64,000 nt of DNA, taken from the NCBI GenBank assembly GCA_037176705.1, contig CM073890.1:95470591-95534590 (forward strand). The letters run 5' to 3'. The translations under genes were made by a program, and so were the position numbers. The notes under the pieces are model-generated. The model was given only the letters and a program-made list of their open reading frames with translations. It was not told where the DNA came from and did not search any database. Below are positions 1-9,470 of the stretch, in pieces (the stretch's first letter is position 1; each line of letters starts with the position of its first letter). This stretch comes from Molossus alvarezi (Eukaryota > Chordata > Mammalia > Chiroptera > Molossidae).

Positions 1-2136
1 AGAAAGCAAAACCGTAGGACTGAACACAGAAGAAAAAGCCACTCCCAGAGCAATGAGTGGCATTCATTTGGCAAAGGACTGGAAGGAACAACCATCTTTG
101 AGAACGTGGTTGATGAGGTTTTGGTATTTAAGCAAACGTTAACCATTTGTAGATGCAGAGACTGAGAAGTTTTTGGAAATACTTAGAAATGCTTTACTTT
201 AAAAAAGCAATCCCATCAGTGGGGGAAAAAGGAGAAACATCTGTAACAAAAATTAATTTTAAAAAAAGCATTCCCCCAGCACACACTGGCTGGGGCAGGA
301 ATGATGGCAGTGGGGGCGGGGAACATATTACAATTAAGGATCAGCATAACAGGGACCATGCCAGATGAAAAAAAAATAAATCTGGACCAGAACAGAACCA
401 AGAACTATTCTTATAGCCACTGAAAAATGTTCACCAGTTCCCTAGTGCAAAGAAATTAAAAATTAATATTAGAACCCCTTTGTATATCACTTACAGTGAT
501 AGTACTTGGCTCAAGATATTATTCTAGCCTTGAGATAAATAAGGTGTTGAAATAATTTCTTTGAAATCCTCTAGCTCAAATGGACCCCATGAAAATAAGG
601 TACAGAGGTCCTCTTGATTTACCTCATTACTAATTTAAGGCTCAGTCAATTTGTTGTGCACCAATACGTTTTCATCCTAAGCATTAAATATTTATTGTAT
701 TGAATCCCTTGGGATGAAAGTTTATTTTCAGAGAGGAATTTAAAGAAGGAGATAGTATAAAAAAATGACTAGATCATAGCATCACAAGAACAGAAACTAC
801 AATGCTCTTTATCACTAATGCACATTGTCTGACCTTTAGACACTCAAATAGAAGTTGAATGAATGAATGAAAGTTCATAGCATATGATTATGTTTAAAAT
901 AGCTATACATTGTTGATATTTTTAGTCTACAGATGGGTTCAGTCATTCTTAATCTATTCAACAGCTTCATACAGCTCTCTATGAAAACTCTCCTCCAGAT
1001 ATTACCTTTATTAATGGCTAGATGGACATTACATAACTACCACAGTCAAGGTTTCTTCCCAGAAAAAGTGAAATTAATACACAGTGACCATTAATAACAA
1101 ACCTTATTTCTCCCTATAGCTGTTCTACATTAACATACGTACATATAGATGTACATACATACATAAATACCTCCAAATTTTTGTCTCATCCAGGGAACAG
1201 GTTAAAAAATAAATAAAAGAGCTTCTCATTTGAGAGACCTTTGGGTTAACAATGTATTTAGCAGATTTCAAGATTAGATTCATGAAGTAATCTCTTTGAC
1301 TTGGAGCCAAGTTTAATTGTGTCCTTACTCACAGCAATCAGACAGTATTAAATACTGTAGTTTTCTGACAAGACATAGAAAAAGAAGAAAATAAATCACA
1401 GCATTTGAATTCAATTTAATGCCAAATTTTTGGAAAACCATCAGCTAAAGCAGAGAGACTATGCATCTATTTTATATAATCTATATCTATATATAAATAT
1501 ACTCACAATCATATATTATAAATTTACATATTTATTATACATGGTTATAAAATCTAGATTTTATTTCTGTGTTATAAATGGATGTGTCTATATATTGGAT
1601 AATTTATGAGATCTTTCACTTCAGCTTTGATGATTAAGTTAGTAAGTCTTCAACTGGGCCAGTCCTTTATAATGTCTTGGCTGCATAACACTATATTTCT
1701 AGGAATAGAGAAATATTATATCTTCATAATTAACTTTATCTATGATACCTTTTTTTTTTTTTTTTTAATAAAATAGGACTAAAGCTTCCATTTGGCCCTG
1801 TGTTAACTTTCTTATTGCCAAAGTCCCATAGTACAATGAATGTTATTTTGCCATATTCAAATAGAATTTTTATGCCATTTCCTACTCTGAGGATTTTCAC
1901 ATATAATGTAGACTTTTAGAGAAATGAATAGGCTGCAGTGCTTTGCAAAGGTATAATTACAGCAAGGACTTTATAAACTAAAAGCCTAATGAAATTATTG
2001 CCATGCAGGCCACGGGGTTGTTTTACAGTCTGTAATGCTACATTTAGTATATGTTTTAAAATAACCAAAAAGGCAGTGGGACAACAATAAATAAGTCTTC
2101 AACTAAGCTGTTTTGGCACAAACATGATTTCTATTT
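1..2136. other. Upstream flank, mostly unrecognised, with an L1 3'-tail scrap
   Basis: Positions 205-275 resemble the last bases of the local L1 3' UTR (GGAGAAACATCTGTAACAAA, as at 3180-3200), on the + strand. The rest is AT-rich sequence in which I see no gene. A T-run lies at 1750-1766 and short TACA/CATA repeats at 1130-1170. Confidence 0.5.
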
Positions 2137-2153
2137 AAATAGATATAACTTTG
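2137..2153. repeat. Target-site duplication, left copy of the L1 at 2154
   Basis: AAATAGATATAACTTTG, identical to 3224-3240. The preceding TTT followed by AAA fits an L1 endonuclease nick (ATTT/AAA on the opposite strand). Confidence 0.95.
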
Positions 2154-3223
2154 AACAAAAACAAAGGAGAAAATGAACACATGGGACTACATCAAACTCA
2201 AAACCCTCGGCACAGCAAAAGAAACAACCACCAAAATGGAAAGGCAACCCTCTCTATGGGAGAGCATAATTGCCAATGATACATCAGATAAGGGGTTAAT
2301 TTCCAATATATATAGAGTGCTCATACAGCTCAACAAAAGGAGACAAAGAACCCAATTTAAAAATGGGCAGAGGAACTAAATAGACACCTCTTCAAACAAG
2401 ACATACAAATGGCTAAGAGACATATGAAGAAATGCTCAACATCACTAATCATCAGAGAGACGCAAATTAAAACAACAAAGAAGTATCACCTCACACCTGT
2501 CAGAATGGCCGCCATCAGCAAATCATCAAACAACAAGTGTTGGCGAGGGTGTGGAGAAAAGGGGACTCTAGTGCACTGCTGGTGGGAATGCAGACTGATG
2601 CAGCCACTATGGAAAACACTATGGTGTTTCCTCAAAAAATTAAAAATTGAATTGCCATTTGACCCAGTGATTCCACTTCTAGGAATATACCCTAAGAAGC
2701 CTGAAACACCAATCAGAAAGAATATATGTACCCCCATGTTCATAGCAGCACTATCTACAATTGATAAGATCTGGAAACAGCCCAAGAGTCCATCAGTAGA
2801 TGAGTGGATAAAAAAGCTGTGGTACATATACACAATGGAACACTATGGAGCTGTAAGAAAGAAAGATCTCTCATCCTTTGAGACAGCATGGAGGGACCTG
2901 GAGAGTATTATCCTAAGTGAAACAAGCCAAGCAGAGAAAGACAAATATCACATGATCTCATTTATTTGTAGAATATAATGAACATAACAGTATGAGGAAC
3001 AGGGTAGTCCCAGAGATGTGGAAGTGGGGTACAGACTGACAATCTCCAGAAGAGGGGATGGTGGGGGAGAGATAAACCACAGAACTTATATGCATGTATG
3101 CATAAACAATGGACATGGACAACAAAGCTGGGGACAGGGCAGGGAGGGTGTGGGAGGGAGGAATCAGTGGGGGGGAGGAGGAGAAACATCTGTAACAAAA
3201 ATAAATAAATTGAATAAATAAAT
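2154..3223 (+). mobile_element. 5'-truncated L1 (ORF2 C-terminus, 3' UTR and tail) with target duplication
   Basis: L1 retrotransposon 3' end in sense orientation. Two open segments (2173-2379 and 2409-2978) encode the C-terminal part of ORF2p, including the cysteine-rich HCWWEC segment and the [13 protein letters not shown] and [14 protein letters not shown] blocks. A stop or frame break near 2380 separates them. A G-rich 3' UTR and an AATAAATAAAT tail follow. The element is flanked by a perfect 17-bp duplication AAATAGATATAACTTTG (2137-2153 and 3224-3240). The 5' truncation makes it dead on arrival. The intact duplication and long open frame suggest a fairly young insertion. Confidence 0.95.
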
Positions 3224-3240
3224 AAATAGATATAACTTTG
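3224..3240. repeat. Target-site duplication, right copy of the L1 at 2154
   Basis: AAATAGATATAACTTTG, directly after the AATAAATAAAT tail and identical to 2137-2153. Confidence 0.95.
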
Positions 3241-3483
3241 TATTATTAAGGAATTTGAAGACAGAATTTTAAATAATTGGAGCTTTATCGTGAGATAGAG
3301 GAATGAATGGAGTAAAAAATTTTAAGGCACAAAAGGGTTTCTTTGAAATCTTTCTTCCTAGTCTTCTAAAAGCTATGTAAAAGGCATTCAGAATGACCCT
3401 TTTTAAAATTATTATTAGCTGAGGAGAATATTGTAAAGAAAATGAGGTTATGGCTAAGGGAAGAGTTTACAACCTTCAAGAAA

Positions 3484-3526
<43 letters not shown>

Positions 3527-4507
3527 ACGTATATACACATACATAAACATAAATCTTGATAAATAGTTATTTATAAGTTTAAATGTTTGAAAATGAGATA
3601 GTCCCAATATGCTTTTTGAGAAAGGGAAGCAAAAACAAAACTTTATGATTGTTAGCATCCACTGGAAATGTTCCCAAGCATGAGGTGCTAAGAAGGGACA
3701 ACTAGAAAAGGTGTGTCTGTTGTGATTAAGAATGCAGAGCCAGACTATGATTTGAAAATCTCGCTCCATCACTTTTGACTTGTGGGGGCGACAGTATACC
3801 TAACTATAATAGGATGAGATAGGTTACCCAGTAACAATCAACCCTTAAACTCAGTGACTTACACAACTTTTAGTTCTCACTCACACAAAGCTACTGTAGG
3901 TTTACACAGACCTCCAGGGCAACCTTGATCCTACAGCTGGCCCAACATTTCAGGCTGCTTGAATCTTATGCCATCTTCATATTGACAAGGGCCTCCATGC
4001 CATATAGGGAAAGAGAAAGCATGAAGAATCCAAGCATCAACTCTTACAGGCTTCTACCTTTTATTTGATGATAATATTGATTATTGAGAAGTAGGCAGAA
4101 AAGAAAATTAAGATAAAGTTAACCTGGACTATTTAATACTATATCATCCAATTTTAGAACTTGAAAGGGCTGAAGAATAATCCATTCAGGCCCCCTTATT
4201 TTAGGTGTGAAAACAGACACTCAGAGAAAGTATAACTTCTGCCCAAGGTATACAGCCAGCAACAGCAGAGTCTAGAGTCAAATTCAGATATTTCTCCTAG
4301 CTCTGTACTGGCTGCAACTCCACCACCAACCTTTGAATGTGTGCTAACACTCCTGCCTCTTTTGTTATAGCCTCAAGACAAGGATGACATGGTGATAAGG
4401 TGTTTCTTCTCCAAATTTATATTTACTTGAAAACCCAGAAATGATGGTCATGGTAGAGGGAATATCCCTGGGCCTCAATTGGTATTGCTACAGCTAATAT
4501 AAATTTC
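3241..4507. other. Flanking sequence with GT microsatellite and old repeats
   Basis: Contains the GT repeat listed separately. It also holds a MIR-like antisense relic near 4150-4310 (TTAGGTGTGAAAACAGACACTC... CCCAAGG.. region), and a block at 3800-4050 that looks like a very old interspersed repeat (AACTCAGTGACTTACACAAC) whose family I cannot name. No gene is seen. Confidence 0.45.
3487..3524. repeat. (GT)n microsatellite
   Basis: Uninterrupted GT dinucleotide run of about 19 units followed by ACACGTATATACACATACA. A likely length-variable locus. Confidence 0.95.
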
Positions 4508-4515
4508 TACTCATT

Positions 4516-5258
4516 TTTTTTTATTAATTAATTTTTGTTACAGATGTTTCTCCTTTTTCCCCCACTGATTCCCCCTCCCCCTCCCTCCTTGCCCTTTCCC
4601 CAGTTTGTTGTCCATGTCCACTGTTCATGCATACATGCATATAAGTTCTGTGGTTGATCTCTCCCCCACCACCCCCCTCTTTAGGGGATTATCAGTCTGT
4701 ACCCCACTTCCACGTCTCTGGGACCACCCCATTCCTCAGACTGTTGTTATGTTCACTATATTCCACAAATAAGTGAGATCATATGAAACTTGTCTTTCTC
4801 TGTTTGGCTTGTTTCACGCAGGATGATACTTTCCAGGTCCCTCCACGTAGTCTCAAAGGATAAGAGATCTTTCTTTCTTACAGCTGCGTAGTACTCCATT
4901 GTGTATATGTACCACAGCTTTTTCATCCATTCGTCCACTGATGGATACTTGGGCTGTTTCCAGATCTCAGCTATTGTAAATAGTGCTGCTATGAACATGG
5001 GGGTACATATATTCTTTCTGATTGGTGTTTCAGGCTTCTTAGGGTATATTCCTAGAAGTGGAATCACTGGGTCAAATGGAAGTTCAATGTTTAATTTTTT
5101 GAGGTAACACCATATTGTTTTCCATAGTGGCTGCATCAGTCTGCATTCCCACCAGCAGTGCACTAGAGTCCCCTTTCCTCCACACCCTCGCCAACACTTG
5201 TTGTTTGATGATTTGCTGATGGCGGCCATTCTGACAGGTGTGAGGTGATACCTCATTG
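4516..5258 (-). mobile_element. 5'-truncated L1 3' end, antisense
   Basis: Mirror orientation of the L1 at 2154: T-rich tail, C-rich 3' UTR complement, then ORF2 C-terminal coding on the - strand (open from about 5258 down to 4756). It shares the [19 protein letters not shown] and [14 protein letters not shown] blocks. Flanked by the short repeat TACTCATT (4508-4515 and 5259-5266), extended by imperfect TT(C/G). Truncation falls almost at the same ORF2 region as the shorter frame of the first copy. Confidence 0.92.
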
Positions 5259-5266
5259 TACTCATT

Positions 5267-6242
5267 CTTAACAATATGATACTTATTGTCCAACCCAACT
5301 GAAAATCCAGAGCTAAATACTATATTAAATAATATTTTTGCTTATGGTAAGAAAGAATAAGACCTGAGAGAAGAGAGAATAGAATGCCACAGAACTTTGA
5401 ACATGGTCAAAAATAAGATTTGTTTATCACTCTGTGCTTTCTGAAGCAACATCATTTTGAGATGAATTTACCCCCAGACCTTTACTCACCCTACACTCCA
5501 AGGTCTGTTGTTGTCAGTAGGGAGAGTAAGAGTGCTGCTCTAGCTGTCACAGGTGGTTGTGTTTCCATTTGCTGAGTGACAGGGAAACCAAACAACATGT
5601 CAAGAACAGCAAAGTGCCTACTGTATTTATTGAAGGGTATGCTGGCAATGACTAATACAATCACTTTCCACTTGAACAGATTCGGTTTCAAAATGTAGCT
5701 TCAGTTATCTCTAAAATAAACATGATCAGAGCTCTATCACTATTTCCATTCATTCAGATCATAATCATATCAACTTTCTCTTTTTCCTTAACCGGCTTTT
5801 CTTCCATTCGGACCCCAGCACAGTGTGGGGGCAGGCAGCCCCTCAGGTCATGAGGCTGAGCTGAGGAGGAATACTTTAGGGTAGCTACCCCAAAGCATCC
5901 TGGGAAATGGCTGTCAGTTACTTCTTTACTAAGCCACTTATCTTGCAAAACTGACAATTTTTTAAATGAGTTCAGAGATGCAATTTTTCTACACAACATT
6001 CTTGGCAACACTCTGGCTAAACATGTTTTTGTGGGGTAACCTCCCTTGTAGGCTCTACATAATGTCATCTGACTTTAACAACTAGAAATATTATCTATTC
6101 AAATGGTAGCTTGCTTAACTTGATGACATTGACAGAATTTAGTTACGTGCGTAAAGCTAGTATGGCTCTATCCAAAGATTCCACAAAATCTTGTTCAATG
6201 TAATGAGGACCATGATGACTGCTTATTATTAAGAACAACATA
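5267..6242. other. Unrecognised flank
   Basis: No repeat or gene recognised. Short antisense open frames near 5491-5691 and 5754-6068 carry no family signature. Confidence 0.4.
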
Positions 6243-6361
6243 TAGTGGCAAATATAGGTTTATAGTTTTTTGTATGTAAAATAATACAGTAATTTTAATA
6301 AATAAGAATAAACTGTATTTTGCATACTCACAACTGTAAACCTACTTTTGCCAACCCTGTA
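6243..6361. mobile_element. Mariner-like MITE, copy A
   Basis: About 120-bp palindromic element. The left end reads GTGGCAAATATAGGTTTATAG. The right end reads AACTGTAAACCTAC, then TTTTGCCAACCCTG, its approximate reverse complement. TA dinucleotides flank it. The same family recurs at 63121-63244. There is no coding capacity, so a mariner transposase acting in trans is inferred. Confidence 0.85.
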
Positions 6362-6787
6362 TTTATTTTAAAAACAAAGCTAGTATGTCATATTCTTTTT
6401 TAAGTGGCATTGATAATATTCTTCCTCCAGTGGATTATGAATCAGAGAGGTCTGGATAAGAATAAAAGTAGCCCCTTTCTGGCATAGCTTGGATTTCTCA
6501 AGGATGGTATTTTTCATTCACATCAAGCCTAGCGAGGAGGATTTCGGCTAGTTTTATATGTTAAAACCAAAGGGGAAGTCTTGGCAAGGACACTGTTTCT
6601 TGTTTCCAGTGAAGCAAGCTGAGAAGATGGATATCCTTTCGCTCTTACACTGAACTCCCCTCCCCTCCCTTTTGTTCCTGCTTCTCTCCTGCTAGGAGTT
6701 GACTCCTCCCTCCTTCCTGCAGCTCCTAGGATCACAGGCTGCTTGAAGAACACAGCGGTTCAGAAGGGGAGCTGTGCTCAGCCTCTC

Positions 6788-6790
<3 letters not shown>
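6362..6790. other. Unique sequence upstream of GPR149
   Basis: No recognisable repeat. GC content rises toward 6640-6780. It may include proximal promoter sequence, but no specific site is supported. Confidence 0.3.
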
Positions 6791-6832
<42 letters not shown>

Positions 6833-6882
6833 CCTCCCTTCCTCCCTCCCTCCCTCACTCCCTTCTTTCCTCCCTCCCTCTC
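6791..6882 (+). repeat. Polypyrimidine tract: (CT)n then (CCCT/CCTT)n
   Basis: About 19 CT units (6791-6828) followed by CCCT/CCTT/TCCC units, almost purely pyrimidine on the + strand for over 90 bp, some 490 bp before the GPR149 start codon. Such tracts can form triplex DNA and vary in length. A regulatory role here is only inferred from position. Confidence 0.9.
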
Positions 6883-7370
6883 TGAATCGGCAAAGCTGAA
6901 ACCTACCTGATAATCTCTCTGCCTTTGAATCCAGCTCTGGAAACAAATGCATCATTTTACTGCTCTTAAAAAGTGAATAGAGTTTGATTATCTCCAGCTA
7001 CAAACTGCTTTGCTCCATAAGAAGGACCCAAAAGGATCCAGACAGCATTGTTTTTCAATCTGCCTGAGAAGCTTTTTCGTTCAAGCCTGAAACTTGCTGG
7101 TTTCAGGAAGGAGGTTTTGGTTTGTTTGTTTTTAATTGGAATGTTGAAAAGTTTCTTATTGATGCTTTAAATGGAATCTAATTTTTAAATATGGGTTGAG
7201 TCAGATCTAAAGGAGAAATGTTTGACCATTTTCTGCTCGACTGATGGGGGAACATCTAGAGGGAAACTTAGTAGGAAAAAATGAGAAATGATTTGTAACT
7301 AACAGCCATGCTTTATTCTGAGAATATTTACAGGCTCATTTTAAAGGAAATTAAATATTGACCAAGGACA
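6883..7370 (+). promoter_or_regulatory. GPR149: Probable GPR149 5' UTR with several short upstream ORFs
   Basis: AT-rich stretch directly before the start codon, with no recognisable repeat. If transcribed, it holds several short upstream ORFs: 7141-7170 (9 codons plus stop), 7191-7199, 7218-7244, 7244-7291, 7281-7298, 7288-7302 and 7308-7361. All stop before the GPR149 ATG at 7371. The transcription start is not visible: there is no convincing TATA box, and the CpG-rich sequence lies inside exon 1, not here. The 5' UTR call is inferred from position only. Confidence 0.4.
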
Positions 7371-8387
7371 ATGTCTGTGTTTCTCAGTAATTTATCAACA
7401 AATGACTCTAGCCCATGGAAAGAAAATCATAATTTGACAGACCTTTCAAATCCACCAGGAACTCTGAATGTCTATCTTTTTTGCCTGACGTGTTTAATGA
7501 CTCTTGCAGCCCTGGCAGGCAGCATCTATTCACTAGTTTCCCTGCTGAAAATGCAGAACCGAACTGTGGTGTCCATGCTTGTGGCTTCCTGGTCTGGGGA
7601 TGATCTCATGGGCGTCCTGTCGGTGATCATCTTCATGTTTTTGCAGTGGCCAAACGAGGTCTTTGAGTACTTCCAGTCTCTATGCACCACTTCTGCCTTA
7701 TTATATTTATGCCAGGGCCTCTCAAGCAACTTGAAGGCGACTCTCCTAGTCTCATACAACTTTTACACGATGCACAGGACTGTAGGGAGCCAAGCAGCCT
7801 CCAGAAGATCCAGCCAGGTGCTCGTCGTGGCACTGACCGTGTGGGCAGCCAGCCTGCTGCTCTCGGCGCTCCCACTGTGCGGCTGGGGCGCCTTCGTGCG
7901 CACGCCTTGGGGCTGCCTGGCAGACTGCTCCAGCTCCTACGTGCTGCTCCTCTTTGCCGTGTACACTTCAGCCTTCGGACTGCTCGCCTGCCTCTCGGTC
8001 CCGCTCATTCACCAGCTGCTGTGCTCAGAGGAGCGGCTGAGACTCTATGCCAACTACCAGGAAATTTCCCGCGGAACTTCCACTCCTGGGACCCCTCCGC
8101 CTGAGGAGAGAGTGCACTCCTTGTCCCCAGATGATGCTGTGGGCCCTGCCCTGCGTTGCTTCACGGGATGCTCCGCGAGCTCAGATACTGTGTTTGGCCC
8201 GGGTCCGCCTGCGATGGCCGAGCACTGGCGCGGGCCAGGGCGCGGTGCTGCCGCTGGGGCTGGAGCCTGCAGGCGTGAGAACCCAGGGACTCTCTATGGC
8301 ACCAGGAGCTTCACCGTGAGCATAGCGCAGAAGCGCTTCTCTTTGATCCTAGCGCTGACAAAAGTCATCCTTTGGCTTCCCATGATG
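7371..8387 (+). CDS. GPR149: GPR149 coding exon 1 (residues 1-339; N-terminus to TM6)
   Basis: First coding exon of probable G-protein-coupled receptor 149, an orphan plasma-membrane receptor of brain and ovary in other mammals. It gives 339 complete codons and ends in phase 0 at ATG|GTAAAA. The ATG has A at -3. Visible parts: N-terminus with glycosylation sequons at N7, N11 and N21; TM1 about 34-59; TM2 about 69-91 with acidic D77/D78; TM3 from C105; TM4 about 150-172; a Cys-containing second outer loop (WGCLADC); TM5 about 190-215; a long Ser/Pro/Gly-rich third inner loop; and the start of TM6 with LWLP. The DRY position (counted from C105 as 3.25) reads YNF, which fits the known atypical nature of this receptor. 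The second half is CpG-rich. Identity rests on close recall of the mammalian protein. Confidence 0.96.
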
Positions 8388-8460
8388 GTAAAAGTGCAGT
8401 TGCTCACAGTGCGCGGGTGTGTGTGCCAGAGTGTGCGTGCGTGCTGGGACCAGCGTCCCT
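7825..8460. promoter_or_regulatory. CpG-rich block inside GPR149 exon 1
   Basis: The second half of exon 1 and the first bases of intron 1 are GC-rich with many CpGs, in sharp contrast with the AT-rich flanks. It resembles an intragenic CpG island sitting over coding sequence rather than at the likely 5' end of the gene. No promoter motif is claimed. Confidence 0.5.
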
Positions 8461-9277
8461 GGTTTGGAGAGTCACCAAGAGCCCGTTTCCAAATGTATCT
8501 CGCATGGTTTTAGAGATGCACTTGTAGGAAGGCAATTGAAGGGCTGCGCTAATCCGCAGAGAAGCCTTTGATATAGCAATTGCTTCTTTCAAAATTAAAA
8601 TTGGGGAGGGGGGAAGAGCTTTCGGGTGTTAGAAAAGGGGGTAGTTATGAAAAGGGGTTTAGGGTTGTTTTTTTTCTTTTTTCTTTTGGTGGTGGTGGTT
8701 GTTTCCCTTAACCGTCTGTTGCTATTCCCTTCTTTCCATTCCTTCCTGGTAAGGAGGAAATGCCCATCCTCAGCAGGAAGAGAGGAGATACCCAATCAGA
8801 AGTGTACAGAAAAGAGAGGGGACAAAACAGGCTTTTGATCGAACTTTCATGAGGGATCCCAGTTGAGAGGTGGCAGGATGGCACCCACTATAACAAGCAG
8901 GACCGGGTAGAGTGAAGGTCCAGGGATGTGACAAAGGGCCAACTGGAGGAGCAGGTTCAGGTTGCACAGACACCGGCCTGTTTTCCCAGTAGTGTCTCCT
9001 GCATTGTGGAGTGTGCTTCCTTGGTGGAGACTTGAACTAGCAGCAGGCCCAGACCGGGCACTCAGGAGTGTCCACACAAAGTCCTGTTCTGCCTGGAGCA
9101 TCAGAGATCCCAGTAGTCCACCACTACAGCCAGAGGGGCCGGGCCAGAAGTAGAACTTCTGGCTTTCAGTCAGTGAAGGGACCAAGAGAAGGGGTCTGGG
9201 GCAGCATGCTTGGGGAAAGCCCTGGGGAAGTAACCAATGCAATGATGGGATATGTCTGAAGCTCTCTGCCTTTGCAG
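8388..9277 (+). other. GPR149: GPR149 intron 1
   Basis: 890-bp intron with GT donor and AG acceptor. It holds a T-rich/GGT-repeat stretch near 8667-8702 and otherwise unique sequence of moderate GC. Short open frames here on both strands have no recognisable protein similarity. No interspersed repeat was recognised. Confidence 0.85.
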
Positions 9278-9470
9278 ATCCACATGGTGGCCCAGCACGT
9301 GGTGGGTTTTCAGAGCCTTCCCTTCGAGTCACTCAGCTTTCTACTGACCCTGCTGGCCACCACTGTAACTCCTGTGTTTGTCTTGTCCAAACGCTGGACC
9401 CACTTGCCCTGTGGCTGCATCATCAACTGCAAGCAGGATGCTGATGCCGTGGCATACAATGGGAGAAAAA
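9278..9470 (+). CDS. GPR149: GPR149 coding exon 2 (TM6 end, TM7, start of C-tail)
   Basis: Second coding exon, 193 nt, bounded by a TTTGCAG acceptor and a GTAAGT donor. It joins exon 1 in phase 0 and ends in phase 1. It encodes the outer end of TM6 ([12 protein letters not shown]), the third outer loop and TM7 (about residues 355-377), followed by the cysteine-rich start of the tail (PCGCIINC), possibly palmitoylated. The NPxxY position of TM7 reads TPVFV, so this activation motif is absent, as in other GPR149 proteins. The exon 1/exon 2 boundary falls inside TM6. The short intron before it is 890 bp. Confidence 0.95.

Noticed and set aside
2409..2978. 189-codon open frame that could look like a host gene
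   Set aside because: It is the C-terminus of L1 ORF2 inside a truncated element with target duplications; no sign of domestication.
3800..4050. Possible old LTR-type or other repeat (AACTCAGTGACTTACACAAC)
   Set aside because: Pattern too degraded to name a family; left as unknown old repeat.
4756..5298. 180-codon antisense open frame
   Set aside because: Same L1 ORF2 C-terminus in the second truncated copy; the first codons lie in flanking DNA.
7682..8319. Overlapping frames of 140 and 90 codons in GPR149 exon 1
   Set aside because: They are out-of-frame shadows in a GC-rich coding exon; GPR149 explains the sequence.
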